This document shows positions 43,941 to 53,953 of a DNA stretch of 64,000 nt, piece by piece (position 1 is the first letter of the stretch; every line of letters starts with the position of its first letter). Source of the DNA: Thereva unica (lineage: Eukaryota; Arthropoda; Insecta; Diptera; Therevidae); assembly GCA_949987705.1 (NCBI GenBank), contig OX465281.1:137192876-137256875 (forward strand), given 5' to 3'. The notes below the pieces were generated by a model that saw only the letters and a program-made list of their open reading frames with translations, searched no databases and was not told the origin of the DNA. The position numbers and the translations under genes were made by a program.

Positions 43941-45720
43941 TTATTTTTTTAACTGCAATAATTTCTTCAATGTTAGAAAATCCATTACATCGTTTGATGG
44001 AGTTGGAGCAGTAAACACATCTCGTTGATCAATCATCTTAAATCCTAAGAAATAAAAATCTTTTATTTTTAATTTCATCTGCTGATTTTTTTTCTTAATA
44101 ATTTTTGTCAACTTCATTACTTCACCAGTAGTAAGCAGCACGATATTATTCGGACAGTTTGATGTAATTAGAAAATCCTTAAATTTGATACTAGAGAAAA
44201 TATCATATGCCCTTCCCTCGTATTCATGGAGAAGGGAAAATTTATGAAGAACACAATTACGCAAACGTTGTTTTTTCTTCATTTTCATTCGCTTTTCGCA
44301 CTCAAGCTCATCTAATCTATTGACAATTTGTGTTAATGGCTTACGTGGTGACTTGACAAGTTTTTTAAAAAGAGCTATATAATTTTCACCCCAAAAAGCA
44401 GAAATGTCACTTAAAGGAGTTTTAAAAATTTCTACGTCATCTGTGATATGAATTAAGTTATGCATATTCAAAACTTGAGATTCAGGTCCATACAGAGAAG
44501 GTAATAAATAGAAAAAACGTCTTAAAGAAGTCCTGGCATAATCAATTTGTGTTTCACTTATTTCTTTCTCGTGGAGAAGACGGCAAGCAACAAAGAGGTG
44601 CAGAAAATGATTATAAAATATATGCTGGTAAAATGCCTTTAAAAACTATTGGCCCACAGTACAATAGAACAAAGCGGAATTGAGTGGCCTTCCATTTAGA
44701 TACAATATTTACATCATATCTTTTTCTTTGAAACTCTGTGGAAATATCACGCGTTAAAGAAAGCATTCTGTTCCGAAGCATTATAACTTGAGATTTTTTT
44801 AAACGAGCAATACTCGATCGTTGAACCCATTTTTCCATTAAAGATTTCATAACCCCAAGGTATAGAAGGTGCATGGCATCAAGTACAACAGATTTGACAG
44901 GATCGAATTTAGGTATTTTTAGCAGAGGACTTGTAATGTTTGGGGTATGATGTTTTGGCTGCAACTTGAGTTTAAAAGATCTTCTGGTACGTTTTTCACC
45001 ATTTAATTTAGGATACACTCTCTTCTTTCTTCTTTGCTGTCCGACCGATATACCTTTAACGTTACATCTCTCGCATGCATAGAACGATCCAGGCGGTTTA
45101 ATACATTTCAGCATAGCTCTGGCTTGAGAATCTGCTATTAAACAGAGAACTTTAAGATTGTAATTTTTATCATTGATAATAAAACCACCTCTTATTAAAG
45201 TTTTTAATTCCTCAATAAAATCTGTTAAAAATTCACTCATATCAGCCGGCTTAGAGCTCCCACAATATATTGCACACACAAAAGGTTTAGTGATCCACTT
45301 TTTATCAAATATTTTTATAACTACAGGCCATACTTGAACTTTTGAATTATTATATATTTGCATTCCGTCAATGTGAATTAAAATTTCAATTTCAGTTTTT
45401 TCATATGCTGGTGGAATAATTTTTTTTATACATTTCTCTATGCCGAAATAAATGTATTCACCTACAGTTTTGTCCCAACTTAACATTGGTTGTAAAATTC
45501 AATGGTGTGACGTCCCTAATAAAATTTGTGCACTTTTGGGAAGTGCAGCATGACCTTCTTCTCTGAGAATAAGTAACAATTCCGTTACAGTGTTGAGACG
45601 TAGTGTGCCTATGTTTCTTAATGTCCACTGTCTAATTTTTTCATTTATTGTTGGATTTTCAATATAAATTTCTTCCTCTTCACTAGATGAGTTATTGAGA
45701 CATTTTCTATCAGCTAAATT
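43941..45720 (-). pseudogene. Tnp2/EnSpm-like transposase of the CACTA-like element, two lesions
   Basis: Would excise and reinsert the element. The N-terminal part (frame ending at 45499) has INEKIRQWTLRNIGTLRLNT followed by LPKSAQILLGTSHH, then TGA at 45499-45501. The same frame continues for 291 codons: IHIDGMQIYNNSKVQVWPV, FVCAIYCGSSKPADMSEFL, VLCLIADSQARAMLKCIK, FYACERCNVKG and DAMHLLYLGVMKSL, the order seen in animal Tnp2-like transposases. A one-base shift near 44612 leads into FNHFLHLFVACRLLHEKE, VLNMHNLIHITDDVEIF and SAFWGENYIALFKKLV, ending at 43941. The TGA and the shift are the only lesions, so loss of function may be recent. Codons beyond about 45720 overlap the terminus and are probably not coding. 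Confidence 0.75.
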
Positions 45721-46270
45721 ATCAAAATCACTTGTAGTAGTAAAATAAGCATTAACTGTAGACTCAGTCAATATTTTAAAATGTATGACATTAACAGTTG
45801 CCAGCGTTGTACCAAGCGTGGCCCAATAAAAATTACCGAGTCTTGGCCGACCGATGACAACCATACCTTGGCCAATCATTGACTCCGTTGTGAGATCTGG
45901 CAAAACCTACATGGGATGTTTCAAACAATCTGAGATTGCGATGAAATTAAGAAATTGTGTTTTTCCCTTATCTTTATAATAAATTGCGAAAGGGTGTATC
46001 GTTACTTGGTCATTATTCCAATGGACTCCTTGAATTGCATCCTGTAGAACAAACGCATAATTTTCGGAAAAATCGCAAATCAAAATCGCTTTTTGATACA
46101 GGCGAATCTGTAACACAGCGTATACTAGGTCCAGGGTTTAACACTGAAACCACTTTTTCCGACGTCTTTGATTGAGTACTATCGGAAGCAGAAAAAGGGA
46201 TTTTCCTAGTCTTCATTCGGCATGCGTCACAAATCTTCAAATTTTCTGACGAGGGCAAAGTAATTTTCAA

Positions 46271-46773
46271 TTTTATTTGCAGCTTCGAAGTGACTCAACC
46301 TAAATTCTTCATTGGTTTTTTTCTCGTCATTACGTTTTTTAAACGGATTAAAACACGTATCGTAACGAGTTGACCTTTTTTCTCCTGTGAGGTTTCAAAT
46401 AAGGAAGTCTGATAAAATAATACCCGTAATTAATTATTGTTATAATTATTTTCAGAAAAAAGAAAAACAATAACACTACGATATTAAACACTATAGCACT
46501 ATTGATCTTGTGTAACACTTAAACAGAACTGAAAAAGTATACATAGGATAGAAAGTATTTCCACTTATCCTAAAGGCATAGAAAAATCGGGATGGGTAAA
46601 ATAAAAAACTCTGTTGTTTTAGCATTTTCCATTTTAAAGCTTCTAAAAGGAAATTGCTGAAAATGGAATATTTAAAGCTAAATTGGTACGTCAAAGAGAG
46701 AAAACTAGTAGTATTTTTTTTTTGCGCCAGAAAATCAGGTCAATAGTGAGAAAAATTTAACACATTGATAGAA
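46271..46773. other. No gene recognised
   Basis: AT-rich spacer between the split gene and the 2-kb repeat. Additional upstream exons of the split gene could lie here but no candidate frame is convincing. Confidence 0.35.
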
Positions 46774-48082
46774 AGAGATTTTTGAAGTAAAACTTCTTTA
46801 GGGACGTTTGCTTAAAAAAAATTTACATGAGAGTGAATCAATTTCATTCGCGTAACGCTCTCACACATGAAAAATCGTCAGAACTTTCGTATAACGATGG
46901 GAAAAGGGGCGGACGGGGTACAAGAGACGATGACACTCGGGGCTGTGTGTGCAACAGTTAAAATACACTCTGCCTTACTGCATAGATTTTCTGGCATGTT
47001 AGCTACGTTGTCGCCCAGATTTTGCTTTATCTCATTATAGGAATACAAATTCACCATTCTGTAGAGGTGAATTATTTCAGATTTTTCTTGTGGTTTGGTC
47101 ACTGGCCGGGCTTATGCCGCGGACACTTTGGGGTTGACTGACATGTTGGAAGCGGCATATACGAGAAGAATTTTCGGCGGTGGTTTGGGTGCTTAGAATA
47201 CCAAAAGGGAGTGGTGAATTAAATGTGTGAGGTGCTGTTGTTTAAAATTGGCACCCACTTCCCCTTTGGTGAGATATGCTGGACTTTTCCCCTTTTTAAA
47301 TTACAATTTTTTTAACTTGCACAAATCGACGAATCGTTTATGTCAAAACATTACACTGTTGTGAAAATCGTTCCTGATATGTTTTTTGGGTCGCTTATTA
47401 CGAAAATCAGGGTCCCACAGTCTTAAAATATGGATGTCACCTTTAAATATGCTTAAAAATTCCCCTTTTTAAGTGTTTTCGCGATAATTTTAATTATAAT
47501 CAAAAACAATCTAATAAAATACATTTTTTGTAACGTTTATATTCAAATGTGGTTGATTTATAACAAAGCAAATTTTATGATAAGGGATAATAGTAAAGGG
47601 CTGAAACTATCCCTACATCGACTGAAAATATAAAGGTTTGTAAAAAATGTTTTTTCAACTTTATGCTTCGAATTCGGTTTAATCAGCCAAAATAAATTAT
47701 TTTCGACTACGCATAGAAAGAAGAATTTGAAAAAAGGTTGATTGCATATCTTTTTGCTCCCTTTAAAATTAATTGGCTCCCTAAAAGATTGTATGAGACA
47801 AAGTAATCAGGTTATTGGCTAGGTGGCCATAAAGGGTGCCAATACCATACTCAAGTAGACTGGCTCTCGTTCGCGTAGGTATAGCGGCTCGTGTAGGTAA
47901 AGCTTCATTGGATGTGGTTGGCGGACTGCTTGGTAAAACAATACTTGGGTTTGGAATAGTCTATGCCGATGCGGATGCAATTATTAATGATCATGAATGT
48001 AGCGGGAGCGCAGCATGCATACAGCTGGTGACATATCCAAGGGTACATGCGTTCAATTCGTTGATAAATAATATAGAAGTGT

Positions 48083-49372
48083 GTGTATTCAAATAAAAAG
48101 CTGATGAAATATCTAGAATCCAACCAAATTATACACGACAGGCAATACGGCTTCAGATCTAAACGGTCTACTGGCGATCTGCTTGTGTGTTTAACCGAGC
48201 GTATCAACCAAAGCATTCACAGCTTTGGTGAGTCTAGCCTAGTTGCTCTAGATATATCAAAGGCTTTTGACAGAGTATGGCACCCAGCTCTGTTGAATAA
48301 ACTCCAAGCTATTGGTATACACTTAGTTCTAAAGAACTGGATTAAGAGCTTTCTTTCAGGCCGTTCAATCAAGGTAGTATTGGATGGCGTCGAATCCAAC
48401 CCCCACGCCATCTCGGCAGGAGTTCCCCAGGGGTCAATTCTCTCACCCGCACTTTTTCTAATCTTCATTAATGATCTGCTCTCAATCCCCTCCAACCCAC
48501 TTCACTGCTTCGCTGATGACGGTACTCTGAATTTCTCTTACTCCTTCGACAATATAACACAAGCACGTGCCAGACCTTGTCTTTACCACCGTCAACTGAT
48601 GTCGGCTTCGATCAACCGGGATATCGAATCGATTCTTCACTGGGGCGAAATGAACCGCGTCGAATTCAATGCCACAAAAACGAAGCACTGTCTGATCTCC
48701 AACAAAAATTGTACCGACCTTCCTCCTGTCTCGGTGGATGGAGAGAATCTAACGGCTGACTCAACTCTCAACATCCTAGGGGTAACTTTAACGGAGCATC
48801 TGCGATGGAACGATCACATATTCCAAATCGCCAAACAAGCCTTCCAATGCCTTGGATTTCTCAAGAGATGCAAGTTCCTCCTCCAGCCAGCCGCATTGGC
48901 TACAATATACAAATCCTACATTCGGCCGCGCCTCGAATACAACTCACATATCTGGGCAGGCGCCCCAAAAACCACCTTGGCTTGTCTTGACAAGGTGCAA
49001 AATCGTGCCCTCAAACTCATTGGTGATGGCCCCTTTCGCGCCTCCATAGACACCTTGAGCCACCGTAGGAATGTAGCAGCCCTCTCCATACTTTATCGCT
49101 ATTACCATGGCGACTGTTCCACCGAAATTCAGGACCTCCTGCCTGCACGGCAATACTTTTCCCGCAACACAAGACTAGCCAGCTCGGCTCACCCCCATAC
49201 CCTACAGCCCCCTCGTTCACGCACAATACGGTTTAGAAGTTCGTTTATGAATAGAACAACTCGATTGTGGAATGATCTCCCGCAGTCAGTATTTCCGAAC
49301 TCGTACAACATCTCAGAGTTCAAACGTGAGGTTCATCGTCATTTTCTTCTACACCCTCCAGACCCCCTCTAA
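48083..49372 (+). pseudogene. Truncated LINE reverse transcriptase, 429 codons open
   Basis: C-terminal two thirds of an ORF2. RT motifs: RQYGFRSKRSTGDLLVCL, VALDISKAFDRVW (Asp about residue 57), AGVPQGSILSPALFLIF and CFADDGTL (FADD at 143-146). The C-terminal region has RNRALKLIGD and LSHRRNVAALSILYRYY, then FRSSFMNRTTRLWNDLPQSV, typical of a very abundant arthropod CR1/Jockey-group family. The frame is open throughout but lacks the endonuclease and a genuine start; the first codons come from the flanking repeat. Catalytic residues are intact, yet as a 5'-truncated copy it cannot move by itself. The same family, badly decayed, is at 24340-25190. Confidence 0.88.
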
Positions 49373-49500
49373 CCTTTCCTATTCTCCTCTATTCTTCAAA
49401 CCAAGCTACTACTAGACATTGCACCATGAACTAAACGACATGACGGACTGGTAGTACAAAAGGTTACACCTAAGCTTGGTTTTTTCATAAAAAAAAAAAA
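48095..49500 (+). mobile_element. 5'-truncated poly(A) LINE insertion
   Basis: Left junction ATTCAAAT/AAAAAGCTG; right junction is a run of about 15 A followed by GCGACC. The empty site in copy 1 of the repeat (1886-1898) reads ATTCAAATGCGAC, so AAAT is the probable target duplication, overlapping the poly(A). Length about 1.4 kb: RT end, about 130 bp of 3' UTR, and tail. Confidence 0.88.
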
Positions 49501-50145
49501 AAATGCGACCTGACGGAATGTTCCATGAATGGAATGTATGCCACGCAAAGGTCGGACTACTTTTAACTTTTTCTGTAATGCCGCATTCGAAATAGTACAC
49601 ACAAGTATGCACAACAAACACATGCACCTTGCATGCACTCGTTACTTAGATTTTCGGGCTGTGTGTGAAAGCCGGGACGGAAAAAAACCATGCAAATTTA
49701 TGAATCTCTGAATGCAATGAATGTGCATATGTCACCAGCTTACTTCCATGAGGCGAATGTTTAGATTTTCGTGCCTGTGGCGGTAGTATCCATGCCTGTG
49801 GCGGAAGCGTGCATACCCGTGTGGGATGCGCACTTATATGCTATACGTACTAGGTGCACCGCGTGTATGCTTTTAAGAAAATTAGCCAATAAAAATTATT
49901 TTTACTCGGTTACTTCTAGGTTTTAATGTAAATAGAAATTCATAAATATTTTCAAATAGTATTTGTATCAAGTCCGTCAGTAGATTCGTCACTATTCTTC
50001 CTGCATCTGTCTTTGGCCTGAATTTTCTCAACTATAGATCCGACAGACTTTCCACTATATCTTTTGCATATTACTAGCCGTTGGTCACAAAAGTTTTACT
50101 TCTAAAGTGTGGTCTTAAGCCTTAAGCACACTCATATTTTTTTTT

Positions 50146-50800
50146 AAGTGTGACCCCGATTGAGTTCCATTTTCAAATTTTCACTGTTTCCTTAGAATTG
50201 AAAGGGGAACACGGTGATATTTTTTCCAAAATTTTAAGTTGGTGAGTTGAAGGCGAAAAGTGGTAATGAAACTTTATATACAAATTAATAATAACACAGG
50301 CCTGCAAGGTTTTTTTCTTGACAATTTAATAGTCGTATTTTAAGTATTTTTTCGCGCTGAATCCGAATCCGTTGGCCAAATTGCCCTATCACGTCAGGAT
50401 TTTGAGCAATCCTAACCTAAAAGTGCCAAAAAGCGTGTTTTTTGCACTTTTGCGCGTTAAATATCTCAAAACTATGGAATGATAGGGCAAATCTGACAAC
50501 GGGATCGTTTTCAGCATGCCAAAATCTATAGAAAAGCATGTCGGAAGCGTGAAATTTGACAACACTTTTTTTGTAATACTGAAAAGAAAAACTTCTTGGC
50601 GCGAAATCGACGATTTTTATTAAGACACGTTATCATCGTTGCACCTCGTTTTTCGGGGGCTCGTATTTTAAGTATTTTTTCGCGCTGAATCCGAATCCGT
50701 TGGCCAAATTGCCCTATCACGTCAGGATTTTGAGCAATCCTAACCTAAAAGTGCCAAAAAGCGAACACGCGTCCGTCCGGTTTGACATGGAATCACCGAT
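50146..50800 (-). repeat. Dispersed repeat copy 2, inverted and interrupted
   Basis: AAGTGTGACCCC at 50146 through 50290 is the inverse of 37375-37530, and CGGTTTGACATGGAATCA near 50779 is the inverse of the other end at 37068. The middle has been replaced by the TIR fragment at 50294-50762. Confidence 0.6.
50294..50762 (+). mobile_element. Solo terminal repeat of the long-TIR transposon, with internal duplication
   Basis: Starts ACACAGGCCTGCAA and follows the left TIR of the element at 53954-57298 for about 365 bp with few differences, ending at GCACCTCGTTTTTC. A second, partial copy of its first part (TCGTATTTTAAGTATTTTTT to AGTGCCAAAAAGCG, about 100 bp) follows directly at 50665-50762 in the same orientation. 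No transposase segment. Confidence 0.75.
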
Positions 50801-51231
50801 ATTCTGTTTGAATATTCTATTAAGTAGAACTATTGGAGTGAAACTAGAAAGACATAGAATTTGGTAATACGCTTTCTTTGCAAATTAACTCAAGTTTTTA
50901 TACGCCTTCAGTTTGCTTATTCTGACATATACATATGTAATAGTTTCTGTTCATTCAGTATATAATATACCTGGCCGCAACAGTAATCCCGACTTTATTA
51001 TAGAACAAGTTCCGAAAACAGGATGGGTTCCGAAAATCGCTTCTATTTAAAAGCCGGCCTCGTTTTATTTACACAATTAAAGCGGGAATCAATGAAAAGA
51101 TTTTATAACCCATAATATCACCATAAAATCGCCATTAAATTCTGTAATCCTAGCGATTGCTATTTTACGACTTGCCAACGAGAGGTAATCATCTGCGGTT
51201 GTTTTCATACATTTAATAAAATCGGAACTAA
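50801..51231. other. No gene recognised
   Basis: Unremarkable AT-rich sequence with a short TACATATG palindrome near 50930. Confidence 0.35.
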
Positions 51232-51836
51232 TGCGGCGTTCACATTGGCGAGTACAAAGGGTTAGTACGTGGCGGCTACTGGTTGTTGCCAGTGACTGGC
51301 ATGCTAGCACACGCCTTGTATGAACACTTGTGCTAGTGTACTCTCTTGGCGAGTCTACTAACCTGGTGAGTAGTGCCCTTGCTAGTAGATAGCCCAGGGG
51401 GCTATTTACTAGCCCACTATCCTCTGCTTCTCTATACTAACCACTTAACTCGCTTCGTGCGAACAATACCAACGCGGGTTAGTAAGCGAATATTTTTGAC
51501 AGGTGATTGTTATGAAAAATTGAGACATTAATTTTTTATATTTAATATAAAATGAAGTGGTCTGACAGTGAAACAATTAAGTTTTTAGAACTGTATAAAG
51601 AGAGTGAATGTTTGTGGGATAACGATTCTGCAGATTTTTTATATTTTATTGCAACTTGATTTTTTTAAAAATGATTTGGCATTTTGACATCTACAAACCA
51701 CTAACCTGTCCAAACTGACCTGCGTCTGAACATCTACTCGCCTATAACTAACCTCAGCCTTGCGAGTACCTTACTAACCAGACACTAACCACCAGTCCAC
51801 TAGCACCGACTTGCACACGCCAATGTGAACGCCGCT
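51232..51836. mobile_element. PIF/Harbinger-like MITE with MADF-like mini-ORF, TAA target duplication
   Basis: The ends are TGCGGCGTTCACATTGGCG and CGCCAATGTGAACGCCGCT, with TAA on both sides (51229-51231, 51837-51839), the TWA target expected of PIF/Harbinger. The interior carries many CTAGCA/ACTAACC words. A 35-codon frame at 51552-51659 begins MKWSDSETIKFLELYKESEC, which matches the start of MADF/Myb-like DNA-binding domains carried by Harbinger elements. A deletion derivative of an autonomous element. Confidence 0.75.
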
Positions 51837-51839
51837 TAA

Positions 51840-52959
51840 ACCAGCCAGCAGCCAGAGCAGCAAACGACTTTCTTCAAACGACTCTTCGGATTGCTGTCCA
51901 CTCGTTTACCTACCACCATTGATGTTGACATATTAGTAAAGGACTGCTGATTGACGATGCTGAAAGGCACCATATTTCTCCAGAAATAGGAAACCTTTTT
52001 CATGCAAACAAAAAAAAAATTCTTCGAATTTAGGAGAAAATAAGTGATAAGATGTTTGTTATAATTAACGGAAACAAATTTCAATACTCATTTTTATTTA
52101 TTAGCAGTTTTTAGCAGTTTTTTCATTAAATAAATATATTTATTCCAAAACCGTGACGGTTATTTCCCCTGTTTAACGAAGTTTTCAAAATAGCTCAAGA
52201 GTGAGACAGAAGAACGAAAACTATACCTGTCTATTTTTTTCTAATTATGTTTATATCGCTGACATGCGCTGACGATTACAGTTCATTGGGATTTAACGTG
52301 GGATCAAGCCGGGATAGTTTTTGGTGCCATTTTTTTGTATGGGATTTTGCTCATTTAGCAGTCCATTACTATATGTCAGTGGTTATAGCTTATGGTAATA
52401 GCGGAGTACCAGCGCTTTGCTGACTTTATTTATCACAACACCAAAGCTGACGTAATTCGATTCCAGTCCATATATGTAGTATGGAAATGGAACTTGGAGT
52501 GACTGCATTGGCTCCAGCAGTGTTGTCCAGTTTGCAGAGATAATCAGCGGCATGGTTCCTCCTAACCCCTTTTTGGGAATAGTGCTCAAGTTCTGGCTGC
52601 CATCTACACAAAATTGGACGACGTAAATGTAGCGATATCTCAAATAATTAGTTCATCGCACGTTTCGTGTGCTGAATTCAAAATGTTGCGCCGTCTGTGC
52701 GACTAGCCGTTTAACTATTTATGTGCGAATAGATATTTCCTTTATTGGAAGCAGTAAGTTTCCTATCGCATTCTGCCATTCAACACCATTGTAGCGGACT
52801 GCATTGTAGAGTGATATATCTGCATGACATATAAGCAATAAGATCCACAAGCTTCAAGGTGTGAATTGTTATGCTTAGCTGGGTATCTGGTGATTTGGTA
52901 ATATGGCATAGTAATAGAGCACATCTCAGTCTTTTCGTGGACTTTGTTTTTGTTATTAG
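51840..52959. other. No clear gene; possible RNase H-like relic on the minus strand
   Basis: Minus-strand frames in 52643-52383 contain GVRRNHAADYLCKLDN, reminiscent of the GN-AAD-LA box of LINE RNase H domains, but the remainder does not align by eye and the strand has competing frames. The rest is spacer. Confidence 0.25.
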
Positions 52960-52973
52960 GAATTGTAATAGAT

Positions 52974-53684
52974 TGAAAATTTTCTTTTTTTAGAGTCTTG
53001 GAAATCCAATTTACATCATTTATTTATTAAAATTTACACGTTGAAAACACACATATTAACGGACGTTTCGACATTATACAATTATGTCATCATCAACTAA
53101 AAGAATACATTTAATTATATTTTTTTGTTATTACTTATATGAAGAACCTAGCTTACCAATTATTTGTATTGAATATGTTATTTATACTTGTCGTCAGCCT
53201 TGCAACTTCACATATTTAAAATAATTTTTTTTTATAGTTTTATTTAATAAATAATAATAAATTATAGTTTTTTATTTTGTTGCACGAAAGTTATTATATC
53301 ATATAGATAAATTGTAGAAACCCATCTCTTATGGAGGAGAGCGGGCGTCTAGAAGAAATTGATAAGAAAAAGAAGAATAAAAATGTGAAACTATCGCTAA
53401 CATAGGTGAGTAAAAATTTGATTGGAGAATGTGTACTAAAATTTCTCTATTGGAATTACTGGAAATTATTGATGAAATTATTAATATATTTTAAATTATT
53501 TTTGAAATCAGTATGGCTATTTAATGTTAAAGTTGTGATATTGTTGATGTAAAATGTTTCTTTGATGAGTCTGTTGTTATAAAGAGTGTCTGAGTCTAAA
53601 ATTTTAATTTCATTAAACTTAAATTTATGTCCAGTGTCATAGGTCTGTTTAGTTAAAGTGGAAATAGACTTTATTTCTTAAGCA
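52974..53684 (-). repeat. Inverted 5'-truncated Penelope 3' end
   Basis: Complement of the 3' end of the plus-strand Penelope copy (about 60325-61002): the coding end of the GIY-YIG domain at 53684-53440 (minus), then the 3' UTR with AGACGCCCGCTCTCCTCC and ACGGACGTTTCGACATTATA. A small duplication (TTGGAATTACTGGAAATTATT) alters the coding end compared with the plus copy. It stops inside the GIY-YIG coding region at CACTTTAAC. Confidence 0.85.
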
Positions 53685-53953
53685 CATGTAAAAAATATAA
53701 CCTCATTCCGAATTTTATCGTAAAATCATATAGAATCAATCATAAATTTCATTCAGAACGCAATAATACAAAATTTTCACATAACTTAAAACTACAGTAC
53801 TGCGTAAAAAATTAAGACCACCTACACTTTATCATGAAATTTTACTTTCGATGCCTACAGCTTTCGAATGATATGTTGGGCTACATAAATCTAATGTCTA
53901 GTCTCTGTAATAATTTCATTAAAATAAAACAATACAGTATTGCAATATAAATT

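Larger units (their letters stand above)
39164..45915 (-). mobile_element. CACTA/EnSpm-like (CMC) DNA transposon, 6.75 kb, AT target duplication
   Basis: The termini are CCCATGTAGGGTTTAAC (left) and CCCATGTAGGTTTTGCC (right, complemented), a 10-bp exact TIR. AT flanks both ends (39162-39163, 45916-45917), and the interrupted host frame confirms these boundaries. Subterminal repeats of TTGGCC(C)A type occur at both ends. Two genes lie inside on the minus strand: a Tnp2-like transposase (5' part) and a spliced DUF4806-type gene (3' part). A 2-bp duplication plus a Tnp2-like transposase fits the CACTA/Mirage side of CMC. Two MITEs (41466-42017 and 42367-43264) have since inserted between the genes. 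Confidence 0.82.
38823..46270 (-). pseudogene. Split gene of an uncharacterised invertebrate family (FSDGA / SHGKEPCDG protein), interrupted by a CACTA-like element
   Basis: The minus-strand piece 46268-45918 encodes a segment with KICDACRMK and then, after a frame change, LICDFSENYAFVLQDAIQ, HWNNDQVTIHPFAIYY and ISDCLKH. The piece 39161-38823 encodes DTIAVHLFQRGLITFL, FYFSDGASGQYKNKKNF, AEWHFFAMSHGKEPCDG and GGTIKRLAAKVSLQ. These are consecutive parts of one recurring arthropod/cnidarian protein type that I know only as uncharacterised and often repeated. They are separated by the 6,752-bp element at 39164-45915. The reading ISDCLKH passes directly into DTIAVHLF if one AT duplication copy is discounted. 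Conserved D, H and D positions hint at a transposase-like fold, which is speculative. Confidence 0.7.
46774..50140 (+). repeat. 2-kb dispersed repeat, copy 2, with LINE insertion
   Basis: Collinear with 515-2540, with the LINE at 48095-49500 inserted between the halves. It contains the same CGAAAATC(A/G)GGGTCCCACAG block, the 86-codon frame at 47836 (longer than the 71-codon version in copy 1 because of an 18-bp insertion near 47873) and the GTGGCGG block. The right end coincides with copy 1 at CACTCATATTTTTTTT. Confidence 0.8.
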
